Source: JANNPJ01 sp035474375 | GTDB taxonomy: Bacteria; Actinomycetota; Actinomycetes; Actinomycetales; Kineosporiaceae | Direction of reading: 5' to 3' | DNA: 64,000 nt | Assembly: GCA_035474375.1 (NCBI GenBank) | Contig: DATINJ010000145.1 | Coordinates: forward strand, 1-64,000 | Shown here: positions 51,078 through 60,032 of the stretch, piece by piece | Layout: every line of letters begins with the position of its first letter | How positions within the stretch are numbered: position 1 is the stretch's first letter | Position numbers and translations under genes: made by a program | The notes under the pieces: generated by a model | What the model saw: the letters and a program-made list of their open reading frames with translations, nothing else | Database searches by the model: none | Told to the model about the DNA's origin: nothing

Positions 51078-52205
51078 ATGTCGCCAACCAGCGCCCACCC
51101 GCACTCGCACCGCGAGCCGGACCCCGCTCCAGACACCCAGCCCAGCATCGACGTTGACGTCGCGGTGATCGGCGCCGGCCAGGCCGGCTTGTCGAGTGCA
51201 TACTTCCTCGGCCGAGCCGGATTTGAGCCCGGTACCGGTTTCGTGGTGCTGGACGGCGACGCCGGCCCAGGTGGCGCCTGGCAACACCGTTGGCCGACGC
51301 TTCGGTTCGGCGCCGCGCACCGCCTCTACCCCTTGCCCGCCTTTCCGCTCGGCCCGGTGGACGGCGATCGCCCAGCTGCCGAGGTAGTCGCCGAGTACTA
51401 CGGCGATTTCGAGCACTACTACGACCTTCCGATTCGCCGCCCGATCCAGGTTACGGCCGTGCGGCCGGGCGAGCACGACCGGCTCAGCCTGGTGACGACG
51501 TCCGGGACGTGGTCGGCTCGGGGCGTGGTCAACGCCAGCGGCACTTGGAGCAAACCGTTCTGGCCGGCCTACCCGGGCGGCGCCCTGTTCCAGGGACGGC
51601 AGTTGCACACCGTGGAGTACCAGCGACCACAGGAGTTCGCCGGTCGGCACGTCGTGGTCGTCGGTGGCGGCAACTCGGCCGTTCAGCTGCTCGCGGAGAT
51701 CTCCACCTGGACGACGACCACCTGGGTGTCTCGAAGCGAACCGGTCTGGAATACCGGTACTTTCGATGAGTCCGCGGGCCGGGAGGCGATCGCCCGGGTG
51801 GAACAGCGGGTCCTCGCGGGATTACCGCCGCAAAGCGTGGTGAGTGTCACCGGGCTGGGGCTCACGCCCGCCGTCGTGGCCGCCGCGGAACGTGGCGTGA
51901 TGGTCCGCCGACCGATGTTCGAGCGGATCACGCCGACCGGAGTGCAATGGGCGAACGGCGATTTCGTCCAAGCCGACGTCATTCTCTGGTGCACCGGTTT
52001 TCGCGCCGCATTGGATCATCTCAAGCCGATGCGCCTGCGCGAGCCCGGCGGCGGCATCCGAATGCAGGGCACCCGGGTAATGACCGACCCCCGGATCCAC
52101 CTCGTCGGCTACGGGCCGTCCGCAAGCACTATCGGCGCGAACCGCGCGGGGCGAGTCGCCGCTCGCGAACTAGCCGCCCTGCTCCGGCCGAAAACCCCGA
52201 GGTGA
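51078..52205 (+). CDS. NAD(P)/FAD-dependent oxidoreductase (FMO/monooxygenase-like)
   Basis: This 375-residue flavoprotein has the FAD motif VIGAGQAGLSSAYFL and the NADPH motif VVVGGGNSAVQLL. GAWQHRWPTLRF resembles the substrate/FAD loop of flavin-containing monooxygenases and CzcO-like proteins. It lacks an FxGxxxHxxxY Baeyer-Villiger fingerprint, so the reaction is unclear. It lies 13 bases after DUF3037 and overlaps the next gene as GTGA, which suggests one operon with the HipA-like pair. Confidence 0.78.
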   Translation: MSPTSAHPHSHREPDPAPDTQPSIDVDVAVIGAGQAGLSSAYFLGRAGFEPGTGFVVLDGDAGPGGAWQHRWPTLRFGAAHRLYPLPAFPLGPVDGDRPAAEVVAEYYGDFEHYYDLPIRRPIQVTAVRPGEHDRLSLVTTSGTWSARGVVNASGTWSKPFWPAYPGGALFQGRQLHTVEYQRPQEFAGRHVVVVGGGNSAVQLLAEISTWTTTTWVSRSEPVWNTGTFDESAGREAIARVEQRVLAGLPPQSVVSVTGLGLTPAVVAAAERGVMVRRPMFERITPTGVQWANGDFVQADVILWCTGFRAALDHLKPMRLREPGGGIRMQGTRVMTDPRIHLVGYGPSASTIGANRAGRVAARELAALLRPKTPR

Positions 52206-52897
52206 CACTTCACCATCCGTTGGCCGAATTGATTATCGCGGCGGCAGCGGGGCGCTTCCCCGTTGCGGACGGAGGCTGGCATCGAGTTCCACCGTGGTTG
52301 CCCGGTCTTCAGGCCGTGTTTGCGTTCACCGGGCATGCCGTCTTGGCCCTTGCGGATGAGGTGTCGCAATCCGAGTTGCTTGGGTCTGTGGTGGACGGGT
52401 ACGGCGGGGCCCACGATCCGCGCCTGATCTCCGCGTTGGCGGGAGTTGACGGCTGGATCGACAGCCTCGACCTGGTACTGGCCGGTCAGGGCAGCGCACC
52501 GGTGATGCAGCCTGGTCAGGCTTCGCCGTCTGATCGACGCTCGGCGTTTCAGCTGGTGCCGCGACCCGATCTTTGGGAGCACCCACGTGCTCGCTACGCT
52601 GCCATGATCCGCACTACACCCATGGTTTTTGGCTACGCCGACCGGTCCTGCACCACCGTTGCCATCGTGTCCAAAGGGATCGCGGGCCTGCCTGAGTTGA
52701 GTTTTGAGTTGGACCCGAGCCAGCGGGGAACCGGCCAGGGGGCGGCGCTGGTCCGTGATGCGTTGCGCCTGGTTCCCGCTGGGGAACTCGTCATCGCCTC
52801 CGTGGCACCGGGTAACGCCGCTAGCCTTCGCACCCTACTCGGCACCGGGTTCGTACCGTTAGGCTCAATTCAGCTGTTTAGAAAAGCAACCGGGTAG
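52202..52897 (+). CDS. GNAT-family acetyltransferase-like protein
   Basis: This 231-residue protein has an N-terminal region of unknown fold and a C-terminal GNAT-type core with the acetyl-CoA loop DPSQRGTGQGAALV (an R/QxxGxG/A match), then VAPGNAASLRTLLGTGF. Acceptor unknown. The GTG start at 52202 overlaps the previous stop as GTGA. It is the fourth gene of the tightly spaced run starting with the HipA-like kinase. Confidence 0.7.
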   Translation: MTLHHPLAELIIAAAAGRFPVADGGWHRVPPWLPGLQAVFAFTGHAVLALADEVSQSELLGSVVDGYGGAHDPRLISALAGVDGWIDSLDLVLAGQGSAPVMQPGQASPSDRRSAFQLVPRPDLWEHPRARYAAMIRTTPMVFGYADRSCTTVAIVSKGIAGLPELSFELDPSQRGTGQGAALVRDALRLVPAGELVIASVAPGNAASLRTLLGTGFVPLGSIQLFRKATG

Positions 52898-52920
52898 CTC
52901 CGCAAACTCCGGCGATTTTC

Positions 52921-53379
52921 CTACCGGATCACCTTCGTCAGATACACGCTGTTCGGATCATTCTGGTAGCCGGCGAAAGGCTCGCAATACTCGAACCCGG
53001 CCTTCTGATACATTTTTCTTGCCGGAGCGAAGAACGCAGCCGATCCTGTCTCCAGACTCAGCCGAGAGAAACCCATCTTCTTGGCCTCACTAAAAATGTG
53101 CCGCAACAATCCCGAGGCAACGCCACGATTCTTGTACTCCGAGGCTGTGCGCATCGACTTGATTTCGGCATGGCTGGGATCTAGAGCCTTGAGGGCGCCG
53201 CATCCAACCAGGACGTCGCCGTCCAGAACACTCCAGAACGTTACCTCCGGCTTGCGCAGCCCACCGAGATCGAGAGCGTGCTTGCTCTCCGGCGGCGAAA
53301 CTGATCTCATCTCCTCGATGTGTGCAGCCAGGAAGTCGGCTATCTCCGGACCGGAGAGGTCGTCAATGACGATTCGCAC
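52921..53379 (-). CDS. GNAT-family N-acetyltransferase
   Basis: This 152-residue protein has the GNAT acetyl-CoA binding motif in EYKNRGVASGLLRHIF, followed by SLETGSAAFFAPARKMYQKAGF, typical of PhnO/YsnE-like acetyltransferases. The substrate could be an amino acid or small amine. It lies tail to tail with the previous GNAT gene, 23 bases apart, but is only weakly similar to it. The start is GTG 53379, with AGGAAGG further upstream. Confidence 0.85.
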   Translation of the reverse strand: MRIVIDDLSGPEIADFLAAHIEEMRSVSPPESKHALDLGGLRKPEVTFWSVLDGDVLVGCGALKALDPSHAEIKSMRTASEYKNRGVASGLLRHIFSEAKKMGFSRLSLETGSAAFFAPARKMYQKAGFEYCEPFAGYQNDPNSVYLTKVIR

Positions 53380-53566
53380 GTTCGTAGGAGCCTTCCTGAA
53401 GTTCTCGTAGCTGGCATGAAATGGTAGGCCTAGGCGGACGCCGGAGCCAGCGGCCGGGTACCCCCTCAGCGCCTCTCACTGGATGCATCCACCTAGCTGT
53501 ACAGTCCCGGGCAAGAACGGTGACATGCCCGGGGCAGCGTCGCGACCCGGCGAATAGAAGGAATTA

Positions 53567-54916
53567 ATGCCCATCGCTTCTCCGCAGCGCGCTCTGCTGG
53601 CGCTGGCTCTCGGTGCTTTTTGCATCGCCACCGGTGAGTTCGTCTCGCTGGGTCTGCTGCCGGATCTAGCCAGCAGTTACGACGTGACCATTCCGCAAGC
53701 AGGGCACCTGATCTCGGCCTATGCCCTGGGAGTCGTCGTCGGCGGTCCGCTGCTCACGGTCGTGGCCATCCGATGGACCCGCAAGCGATTCCTGTTGATG
53801 CTCACGATTCTGCTGGCGATCGGCAACTTAGCCTCCGGCCTGGTACCAAGCTTCCACGGACTGCTGGTGATCCGCTTTCTGGCCGGACTCCCGCACGCGG
53901 CCTACTTCGGTGCAGCGGCGGTGGCAGCGGGAAACCTCGTTGAGACCGGTCGACGGAACGCGGCGATGGCGGTGGTGCTTACCGGGTTCACCATTGCCAA
54001 CGTTGTCGGCGTTCCCCTCACGATCCGCCTCGGGCAGCAAGCCGGCTGGCGTACCGCCTTCATGTTCGTCGGCTTGCTCGAGCTGATCGCCGCAGTCGGA
54101 ATCCTCTGCTTGGTGCCACGGCAAGAGCAGCAGTCCCGCAAGGCTCCGCGTGGGTTGATCGAGGAAGTGAAGGCCTTCCGCAATGTTCAGGTCTGGCTCG
54201 CGCTGGGCATCGCTGCGATCGGCGGTGGCGCGTTGTTCTCGACATCGAGTTACATCACCCCGATGATGACCCGGCTGGCCGGATACTCCGAGACCAGCAT
54301 GCCTTGGCTGTTGGTGCTGCTGGGCATCGGGATGACGACGGGAAATCTGGTCGGCGCCCGGATGGCGAACGGCGGACTGATGCGCACCATCTACTTCTCG
54401 CTGAGCGCCCAAGCCCTCGTTGCTCTGGTGTTCGTCTTCGCCTCTCACGACAAGATCGCCGCAACGATCACCATCGTGCTGTTCCCGTTCACGACGAGCC
54501 TGATGCTGCCGCCCCTGCAGGCCCGCATCATCATGCTCGCGGACGGTGCTCCCAACCTGGCCTCCGCAGCCATCCACTCCGCCTTCAACGTGGCCAACTC
54601 CCTCGGTGCCTGGCTGGGTGGGATGACCATCGCCGCCGGCCTGGGTTATGCATCGCCAAATCTGGTGGCGGCCTGGCTGGCCGTGCTGGGTCTGATTCTG
54701 GCTATCGTTTCGATGGGCCTCAGTCCAGGCCTGTCCACGCGTCGGCTCGATTTCTTCACCGACGATGAAAAGGCTCAACTGCGCGCACTCGCGGCGACCG
54801 CGTCGTTGCGCAGCTCCGTCCACCACCGCGCACCAGCAGCCGATCTCAATGTTGTCCAAAACGCTGACCCCAGGCCGACTGTGGCTAGCGCGGATGCGGG
54901 CCGTAACCGCGGTTGA
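53567..54916 (+). CDS. MFS transporter (DHA1, AraJ/CmlA-like exporter)
   Basis: This 449-residue protein has twelve predicted helices. The N-terminal ALGAFCIATGEFVSLGLLPD and ISAYALGVVVGGP, and the arginine-rich loop RWTRKR, are typical of DHA1 drug or sugar efflux proteins. It probably exports a small compound by proton antiport. A hydrophilic tail of about 60 residues is not part of the usual fold. The ATG start has AAGGAA 7 bases upstream. No regulator is adjacent. Confidence 0.82.
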   Translation: MPIASPQRALLALALGAFCIATGEFVSLGLLPDLASSYDVTIPQAGHLISAYALGVVVGGPLLTVVAIRWTRKRFLLMLTILLAIGNLASGLVPSFHGLLVIRFLAGLPHAAYFGAAAVAAGNLVETGRRNAAMAVVLTGFTIANVVGVPLTIRLGQQAGWRTAFMFVGLLELIAAVGILCLVPRQEQQSRKAPRGLIEEVKAFRNVQVWLALGIAAIGGGALFSTSSYITPMMTRLAGYSETSMPWLLVLLGIGMTTGNLVGARMANGGLMRTIYFSLSAQALVALVFVFASHDKIAATITIVLFPFTTSLMLPPLQARIIMLADGAPNLASAAIHSAFNVANSLGAWLGGMTIAAGLGYASPNLVAAWLAVLGLILAIVSMGLSPGLSTRRLDFFTDDEKAQLRALAATASLRSSVHHRAPAADLNVVQNADPRPTVASADAGRNRG

Positions 54917-55024
54917 ATAGCGAGCTCCAAGCAAGAAATGGCGCTGCTTCGCGGAATGGACCTTCCGGGCGTGGAATGCTGAGCATGATCTTGCGCTTCT
55001 CGTGGCCAGGCTGGGAACAGGGCG

Positions 55025-56023
55025 GTGGTTCGGGTGTGGTTCGAGTCGTTGACCGGGTTCAAGGAGACCGACGGCGCCGGGGTCGTCGACCGGATCCGAG
55101 AGGACGGTCCGTTCCTGGAGTCGATCGTGAATGGCCGCCGGATGCGGCGGGGTGAATTCTCCGTCATCTCGCTGACGGATCTGCGTCACCACCGCGACAA
55201 CGGCGACCCCATCCCCTACGTCGGCGAGACCACGGTCCGCGAAATCATCGGGGACGTGCGCGAACTGCACGCCGATCCCGCTGCGGCCGGAGCGACCTTC
55301 CAAGTGGCGTCGCAGTTCAACATGCTGGAGATGACCAGCCCGAAGATCACCCCGGAGGCCGGCGTCGCGCGGTATGAGTTGGACCCGACCCAGGGTCCCG
55401 CCTGCGCGATCGCGTGCGGTGCGGGCACGATCCACCGCAACTACTTCGTGCCGTTCGACCACGGCGACCACCTCGTCCGCGGCCAGACGGCAGACCGCCA
55501 ACTGAACGGATTCGCCGACCTGGCAGCGGCTCTGGGCCTGGCCGTCGACATGCGCAACGGGTACGCCCTCCTGACGCCAGAGCAGCTGGAGCGGTCGAGC
55601 GAGCGGCTAAACGGGTTGACCGAACCGCAGCGGGACGAACTGGCCGGGCTGTTACGGGTCGGCGTCCAAACCGACGGCGAGGTCACCTGGCGGGATGCCG
55701 GGCACAGCGTGACCCAGGTGTTCTGCTCGGCGCTGCCGATCGCGTACGCGGGCGGCCAGCCGAAGCGGTGGGAACCGTTGGCCCGGCTGGTTCTGGACGC
55801 TGCCTACGAGGCGACCTTCGCCGCCGCGGTCCGGTCTGCGGCCCGCACCGGGAACCGCACGCTCTACCTGACGTTGATCGGCGCTGGTGCTTTCGGGAAC
55901 CCGGTGGCTTGGGTCGTTTCGGCGCTGCAGCGTTCCCTCCGGTTGCACCAGTTTGCCGGGCTCGACGTCCGGGTCGTGAGCTACGCCTGGCCGCAGCGGG
56001 CGTTGCGGGTGCTCGATCAGTAG
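55025..56023 (+). CDS. Conserved hypothetical protein, macrodomain-like pattern
   Basis: This 332-residue protein contains blocks that look enzymatic: ASQFNMLEM, TQGPACAIACGAGTIHRNYF and LIGAGAFGNP. Arrangements with xxQFNxLEM and GxGAFGNP resemble macrodomain and PARG-like ADP-ribose-binding proteins, but a match is not proven. There is no signal peptide or membrane segment. The start is GTG 55025 or an in-frame GTG 9 bases later, which removes three residues. The kinase-like gene follows after 143 bases. Confidence 0.6.
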   Translation: MVRVWFESLTGFKETDGAGVVDRIREDGPFLESIVNGRRMRRGEFSVISLTDLRHHRDNGDPIPYVGETTVREIIGDVRELHADPAAAGATFQVASQFNMLEMTSPKITPEAGVARYELDPTQGPACAIACGAGTIHRNYFVPFDHGDHLVRGQTADRQLNGFADLAAALGLAVDMRNGYALLTPEQLERSSERLNGLTEPQRDELAGLLRVGVQTDGEVTWRDAGHSVTQVFCSALPIAYAGGQPKRWEPLARLVLDAAYEATFAAAVRSAARTGNRTLYLTLIGAGAFGNPVAWVVSALQRSLRLHQFAGLDVRVVSYAWPQRALRVLDQ

Positions 56024-56166
56024 ACGCCGTCGTGGACCGACCCGCCCACGTCGGCATCGAACCCTTCGATGAGAACGCAGCTCGCTGGGTCTGACCCTGA
56101 GCAGTTCTCGGTCTTCCGACCCCGGTGTGGCTCAGTCAGCCCCCTCGCAACTGCGGAAGGTAGCTC

Positions 56167-56718
56167 ATGAGTGGCCTGATCATCCTTATCAACGGTGGTT
56201 CAAGCGCCGGGAAGAGTTCGCTCGTGCGCGAGCTCCAGAACCTGCTGCCTGAACTGTGGCTGGGCCTGGGGATCGACACCTTCATCGGGGCTCTGCCGGC
56301 CCGCTTGACCGGTGAAGGCACCGGCATCCAGTTCGAGGACGACGGTCGGGTGGACGTCGGTACTTCCTTCACCGAGCTGGAGAACCTCTGGATGCTGGGG
56401 ATCGCAGCGATGGGTCGGGCTGGCGGACGGGTCATTGTCGACGATGCTTTCCTCGGCGGGCCACCATCGCAGCGACGCTGGCGGGAAGCACTGGAGGGGG
56501 TCGACGTCGGGTGGGTCGGCGTGCATTGTGACCCCGAGATCGCAGAGGAGCGGGCTCGGGCCCGCGGCGACCGGCCGGCGGGGATGGCCCGCCGCCAGGC
56601 ACTGACCGTGCACCGCGGGATCGCCTATGACGTGGAAGTCGACACCGGCGTCCTGACGACGGCGGAAGCTGCAGCGGTCATCGCGGATACGTTGAGCCAG
56701 ATCCATCGGCCAGGATGA
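56167..56718 (+). CDS. Chloramphenicol phosphotransferase-like P-loop kinase
   Basis: This 183-residue nucleotide kinase has a Walker A GGSSAGKSS (10-18), Asp37 in LGIDTF as the candidate acceptor-activating residue, the ARGDRPAGMARRQ substrate loop, and YDVEVDTG near the end. This is the CPT family, known for 3'-phosphorylation of chloramphenicol in Streptomyces venezuelae; many members act on other alcohols. Good Shine-Dalgarno GGAAGG 7 bases upstream. Drug resistance is possible but unproven. Confidence 0.82.
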   Translation: MSGLIILINGGSSAGKSSLVRELQNLLPELWLGLGIDTFIGALPARLTGEGTGIQFEDDGRVDVGTSFTELENLWMLGIAAMGRAGGRVIVDDAFLGGPPSQRRWREALEGVDVGWVGVHCDPEIAEERARARGDRPAGMARRQALTVHRGIAYDVEVDTGVLTTAEAAAVIADTLSQIHRPG

Positions 56719-56729
56719 AGGCTTCGCGA

Positions 56730-57095
56730 TCATGACGCCGGCCCGGCCAGGTTCGACTCGATGGCTCGAGCAAGGTCGGCGGCGGTGTTCCGGGCCTTCC
56801 GGGCGTAGCCGATGAAAAGCCGGTTGGCCAGCGGCACCGCCCAAGCTCCCTGCTGCGCGATGTTGAAGACTCGGTAGGTGACCATCGTGCGGCCACCGGG
56901 TGCGGACACGCTGATCTCGCCGCGATACCACCAGTGCCCTTGGAACCCGACCACTCCGTCCCGGTGGTCGACGTCGACGTACGACCGCCCAGCATCCCCG
57001 AGGACCGTGTCCGGCACCCAGTCGCCATCGATAAGACGCTGCACCTCGGTGAGCGGGGCATCCACCGGCGCGGAGACCTCGAACAGCAGCTTCAT
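56730..57095 (-). CDS. SRPBCC-fold protein (polyketide cyclase/START-like)
   Basis: This 121-residue protein, MKLLFEVSAPVDAPLTEVQ then VDHRDGVVGFQGHWWYRGEISV, has the beta-rich pattern of SRPBCC proteins that bind hydrophobic ligands. ATG 57095 is preferred because GAGGTG precedes it; it overlaps the stop of a tiny upstream ORF as ATGA. It sits between the CPT-like gene and a PadR regulator on the same strand. Confidence 0.65.
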   Translation of the reverse strand: MKLLFEVSAPVDAPLTEVQRLIDGDWVPDTVLGDAGRSYVDVDHRDGVVGFQGHWWYRGEISVSAPGGRTMVTYRVFNIAQQGAWAVPLANRLFIGYARKARNTAADLARAIESNLAGPAS

Positions 57096-57184
57096 CGCGC
57101 ACCTCGCCAGGTGTTCTGGAACGCCTCGTCCCCGTCGTTCCACGCCTGGTTGAGGCGGGCGGTGATGTCGTGGATCGTAGACAT
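57092..57184 (-). CDS. 30-residue ORF coupled to the SRPBCC gene
   Basis: A very short ORF (MSTIHDITARLNQAWNDG at its start) resembles the N-terminal helix of SnoaL/NTF2-like proteins but stops after 30 residues. It has AAGGAG upstream and its TGA overlaps the next ATG, the usual mark of translational coupling. It may be a truncated remnant or a genuine leader peptide; it is too short for certainty. Confidence 0.45.
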   Translation of the reverse strand: MSTIHDITARLNQAWNDGDEAFQNTWRGAR

Positions 57185-57260
57185 GGTCCTCGAGCTCCTT
57201 AGCGCGACGGCTGCTTCCCTGAGCAGCTTGGATGGCCTGCTGGCGTACGCGGTTCGCTGG

Positions 57261-57854
57261 TCAGTTCTCCTTGATGAGCGCCTCGATGTCGGCCAAGCCA
57301 GCCAGGTCAGTCGGCCAGTCGAGGGTGCCGGCGGTGAGATCGTCGAGGATCCGGCCGACCCATTCGCTCTCGGCGCGCAGGCGACCGGCCTCATACTCGG
57401 CCTCGAGCAGGAGGACGCGCGGTAGGTCCGGGGGCACGGCTGTCGCCGCTCTCTCCCGGCGTTCCAGTTCCACACGCCGCTCACGCAAAGCAGCGGCCAC
57501 CTCGCTGGGCGCCAGCAGGCCGGCGAAGGCGAGGGCCGGCACGAACAGGGTGGAGTTCGCGTCCGGCTCGGCCAGTAGCAACCGCACCCAGTCGCGCAGT
57601 CGCCGCTCTCCCGCCTCGGTCAGTTCATAGACAGTCCGCTCGGGCCGCACCCCGTCCCGCGTCGTTGCCGCGACCCGGATGTGCCCGGCGGTCAGAAGGC
57701 GCTCGGCCGCGTGATAAATGCTGCGCGGCAGACCGGTGACAAAGGTCTTGTGGGTCCGCTCGATCATCAGATGCATTTCGTACGCATGCCGGGGCCCCGT
57801 CTTCAACAGCCCCAGCACGCACAGCGCGGTCGTGTCCCGGTCAGCCTTCTGCAT
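57261..57854 (-). CDS. PadR-family transcriptional regulator
   Basis: This 197-residue protein has an N-terminal PadR winged helix (ALCVLGLLKTGPRHAYEMHLMIE, then the wing VYELTEAGERRLRDWV) and a C-terminal helical dimerisation domain. The start has a strong AGGAGGT. It is divergent from an MFS gene and upstream of the small ORF and SRPBCC gene. PadR proteins often repress nearby efflux genes, so the MFS exporter at 58170 is a likely target. A TGCATCTTGCA element lies 29-39 bases before its start. Confidence 0.85.
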   Translation of the reverse strand: MQKADRDTTALCVLGLLKTGPRHAYEMHLMIERTHKTFVTGLPRSIYHAAERLLTAGHIRVAATTRDGVRPERTVYELTEAGERRLRDWVRLLLAEPDANSTLFVPALAFAGLLAPSEVAAALRERRVELERRERAATAVPPDLPRVLLLEAEYEAGRLRAESEWVGRILDDLTAGTLDWPTDLAGLADIEALIKEN

Positions 57855-58169
57855 CCCGACCTCCTATGGCAAGAAGCAGTATTGCATCTTGCACTACCGA
57901 GCGGCAACCGTCGCCAGGCGGACCGACTCAACGTCCGATTACGCCCAACCGGAACTGGTCCTCGTCGTGGTGGATCGGGTGGTCTAGAGCAACCGGATCG
58001 ACCGCGCTGTCTCAGCAACGCCGGAACCGTCCGCGAGCGCGACATTGTTCATATTTGTCTTGATGATTCGCCTTTCGGATGCCGAGATCGTCACAGTCGC
58101 GCGCCCCGAGGCCGGGATCGATGCACAATGGGGCGCTGAAGACATCCCATGAATTTGGAGGACCACCCG
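57855..58169. other. Divergent region between padR-like and MFS genes
   Basis: No gene is supported in these 315 bases. Near the PadR start is TGCATCTTGCA (57883-57893), a short palindrome compatible with PadR autoregulation. An AT-rich stretch around 58039-58070 is the likely promoter of the MFS gene. The Shine-Dalgarno TTGGAGGA at 58154-58161 serves the MFS gene. Confidence 0.4.
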
Positions 58170-59492
58170 ATGTGTGCCGCCTGCGGACCGGGCCAGACCC
58201 ACATCGACGAGGCGACCACGGCTCCAGCCGGGAGCCCGAAGCCGCCCTCCCCCGCCCGGTTCGCCGCACTGCGCAACCGGGACTGCCGGAATTACCTCGG
58301 CGGCGGCCTGCTCTCGATGATGGCCGACAACGTCGAGCACGTCATTACGTACTGGGTGCTGTGGAAGACGTTCCACTCCGAGGCTCTAATCGGGTTCCAG
58401 GTGCTGAGCCACTGGGTGCCGTTCCTGCTGTTCTCGGTCTACTTCGGCGGCCTGGCCGACCGGTTCGACTGCCGTCGGGTGATCCAGGGTGCCCAGGTGA
58501 TGTTCATGTCGGTGTCGATCGGCTGGGGTGTGCTGTTTGTGACCGACACGCTGGCACTGTGGAACGCCTGCTTGCTGCTGGTCATCCACGGTCTGGCCGG
58601 TGCCCTGTGGGGGCCGGCCGAGCAGTTGATGCTGCATGACTTCGTCGGCAACAAGGAACTCCCCAGCGCCGTGCGGATGAACGCCACCGCAAAGAGCCTC
58701 GGCGTCCTGCTCGGCCCGGTCATCGGCTCGGTCCTGCTGCTGGGCCTTGGGCCGACAGCGGGGATCTTCACCAACGTTCTGATCTACCTGCCGTTGACGG
58801 TGTTCCTGGCTCGGACCCGGTTCACCGGCCACACCCGGGACGAGAACGTGACCCGGGTCCGGCTCTCCGCCGTGCAAGCCGTGAAGGCGCTGCGAGAGGT
58901 AGCCAGCGATCCGACGCTGATCAGCATGATCACCCTGGCCGGGCTCGGCTCGTTCTTCGTCGGCGTGGCCTTGCAGTCGGTGATGCCGATCTTCGCCGCC
59001 GACTTCGGCACCGGAACCGGTGGAACGGCCTACGGCGTCCTGCTCTTCGCCAACGGTGTCGGCGGTGTGATCGGCGGGCTGCTGCTGGAAGTGACCGGAC
59101 GGATCACCCCCACCCTGCGCGCCGCCGTCATCGCCACCTTCATCCTCGGCATCTCCACCCTCGGCTTCGCCGTGACCAACAGCTACCTACTCGCCGTGCT
59201 GCTCCTGGTGATCGGCGGCATCGCCAACTTGGCCGCAATGTCCATCGGACAGACCGTCGTGCAGATGATGGCGCCGCCGGACAAACGCGGTCGGATCATC
59301 GGGTTGTACGGCATGTCTGCCAACGGTCTGCGCTTCGGCAGCGGCATCACCGTCGGCTTCCTCGGCGGTCTGATCGGCGTCCACTGGTCCCTGGGACTCA
59401 GCTCGGCCGTGCTCTGCGTCGGTGCCATTGTTGTCGCCTTGTACGCTCGGGCAGCCCAACGACATCGAGCCGCTGCGACAGTTGCTTCGTAG
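58170..59492 (+). CDS. MFS transporter (efflux-type)
   Basis: This 440-residue protein has twelve helices, starting with an unusual cysteine-bearing N-terminus (MCAACGPGQTHID) and then FAALRNRDCRNYLGGGLLSMMADN. The DRFDCRR loop resembles the conserved A-motif of the enterobactin/EntS-like MFS group. It probably exports a siderophore-like or drug-like compound. ATG 58170 lies 8 bases after GGAGG; an in-frame ATG 21 bases earlier lacks this. PadR is divergent. Confidence 0.82.
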   Translation: MCAACGPGQTHIDEATTAPAGSPKPPSPARFAALRNRDCRNYLGGGLLSMMADNVEHVITYWVLWKTFHSEALIGFQVLSHWVPFLLFSVYFGGLADRFDCRRVIQGAQVMFMSVSIGWGVLFVTDTLALWNACLLLVIHGLAGALWGPAEQLMLHDFVGNKELPSAVRMNATAKSLGVLLGPVIGSVLLLGLGPTAGIFTNVLIYLPLTVFLARTRFTGHTRDENVTRVRLSAVQAVKALREVASDPTLISMITLAGLGSFFVGVALQSVMPIFAADFGTGTGGTAYGVLLFANGVGGVIGGLLLEVTGRITPTLRAAVIATFILGISTLGFAVTNSYLLAVLLLVIGGIANLAAMSIGQTVVQMMAPPDKRGRIIGLYGMSANGLRFGSGITVGFLGGLIGVHWSLGLSSAVLCVGAIVVALYARAAQRHRAAATVAS

Positions 59493-59541
59493 CCCACGAC
59501 GTCCGGGAATACCCGATGGCTGGGCAGCGGTTGGCGACGGG

Positions 59542-60030
59542 ATGAGCATCCACGCCGTCCCGGTCAAGACCCTCGCGGGCGACCCCATCAGCCTCGACCA
59601 GTTCGCCGGGCAGGCACTGCTGGTGGTGAATGTGGCCTCGAAGTGCGGCCTCACCCCGCAGTACGCCGGGCTGGAGAGGCTGCAGAAGACCTACGGCGAC
59701 CGCGGATTTACCGTGGTCGGGGTGCCTTCCAACCAATTCGCCGGGCAAGAGCCGGGCAGCGCAGAAGAGATCGAGACCTTCTGCTCCACGACCTACGGGG
59801 TCAGCTTCCCGCTGCTGGAGAAGACCGACGTCAACGGCCCGAACCGGCACCCGCTGTACGACCAGCTCACCGCCCAGCCCGATGCCGCCGGAGACGCCGG
59901 CGACGTGCAGTGGAACTTCGAGAAGTTCCTGGTGTCGCCGAAGGGGGAGGTGGTCGGGCGATTCCGGCCACGCACCGAGCCGGAGGCAGCGGAAATAATC
60001 GCGGCGATCGAGGCGCAGCTGCCGACCTAG
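59542..60030 (+). CDS. Glutathione/thiol peroxidase (GPx family)
   Basis: This 162-residue enzyme reduces peroxides with a thiol or thioredoxin. The tetrad is complete: Cys35 (NVASKCGLT), Gln69 (FAGQEPG), Trp124 and Asn125 (VQWNFEKF). A second cysteine, Cys81, in ETFCSTTY fits the Cys-type GPx that use thioredoxin. The start at ATG 59542 gives the normal family length. It follows the MFS gene by 49 bases on the same strand. Confidence 0.92.
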   Translation: MSIHAVPVKTLAGDPISLDQFAGQALLVVNVASKCGLTPQYAGLERLQKTYGDRGFTVVGVPSNQFAGQEPGSAEEIETFCSTTYGVSFPLLEKTDVNGPNRHPLYDQLTAQPDAAGDAGDVQWNFEKFLVSPKGEVVGRFRPRTEPEAAEIIAAIEAQLPT

Positions 60031-60032
60031 AG

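Noticed and set aside
53828..55501. 557-codon minus-strand open frame opposite the MFS gene
   Set aside because: Spans two plus-strand genes with good motifs and shows only charged shadow composition.
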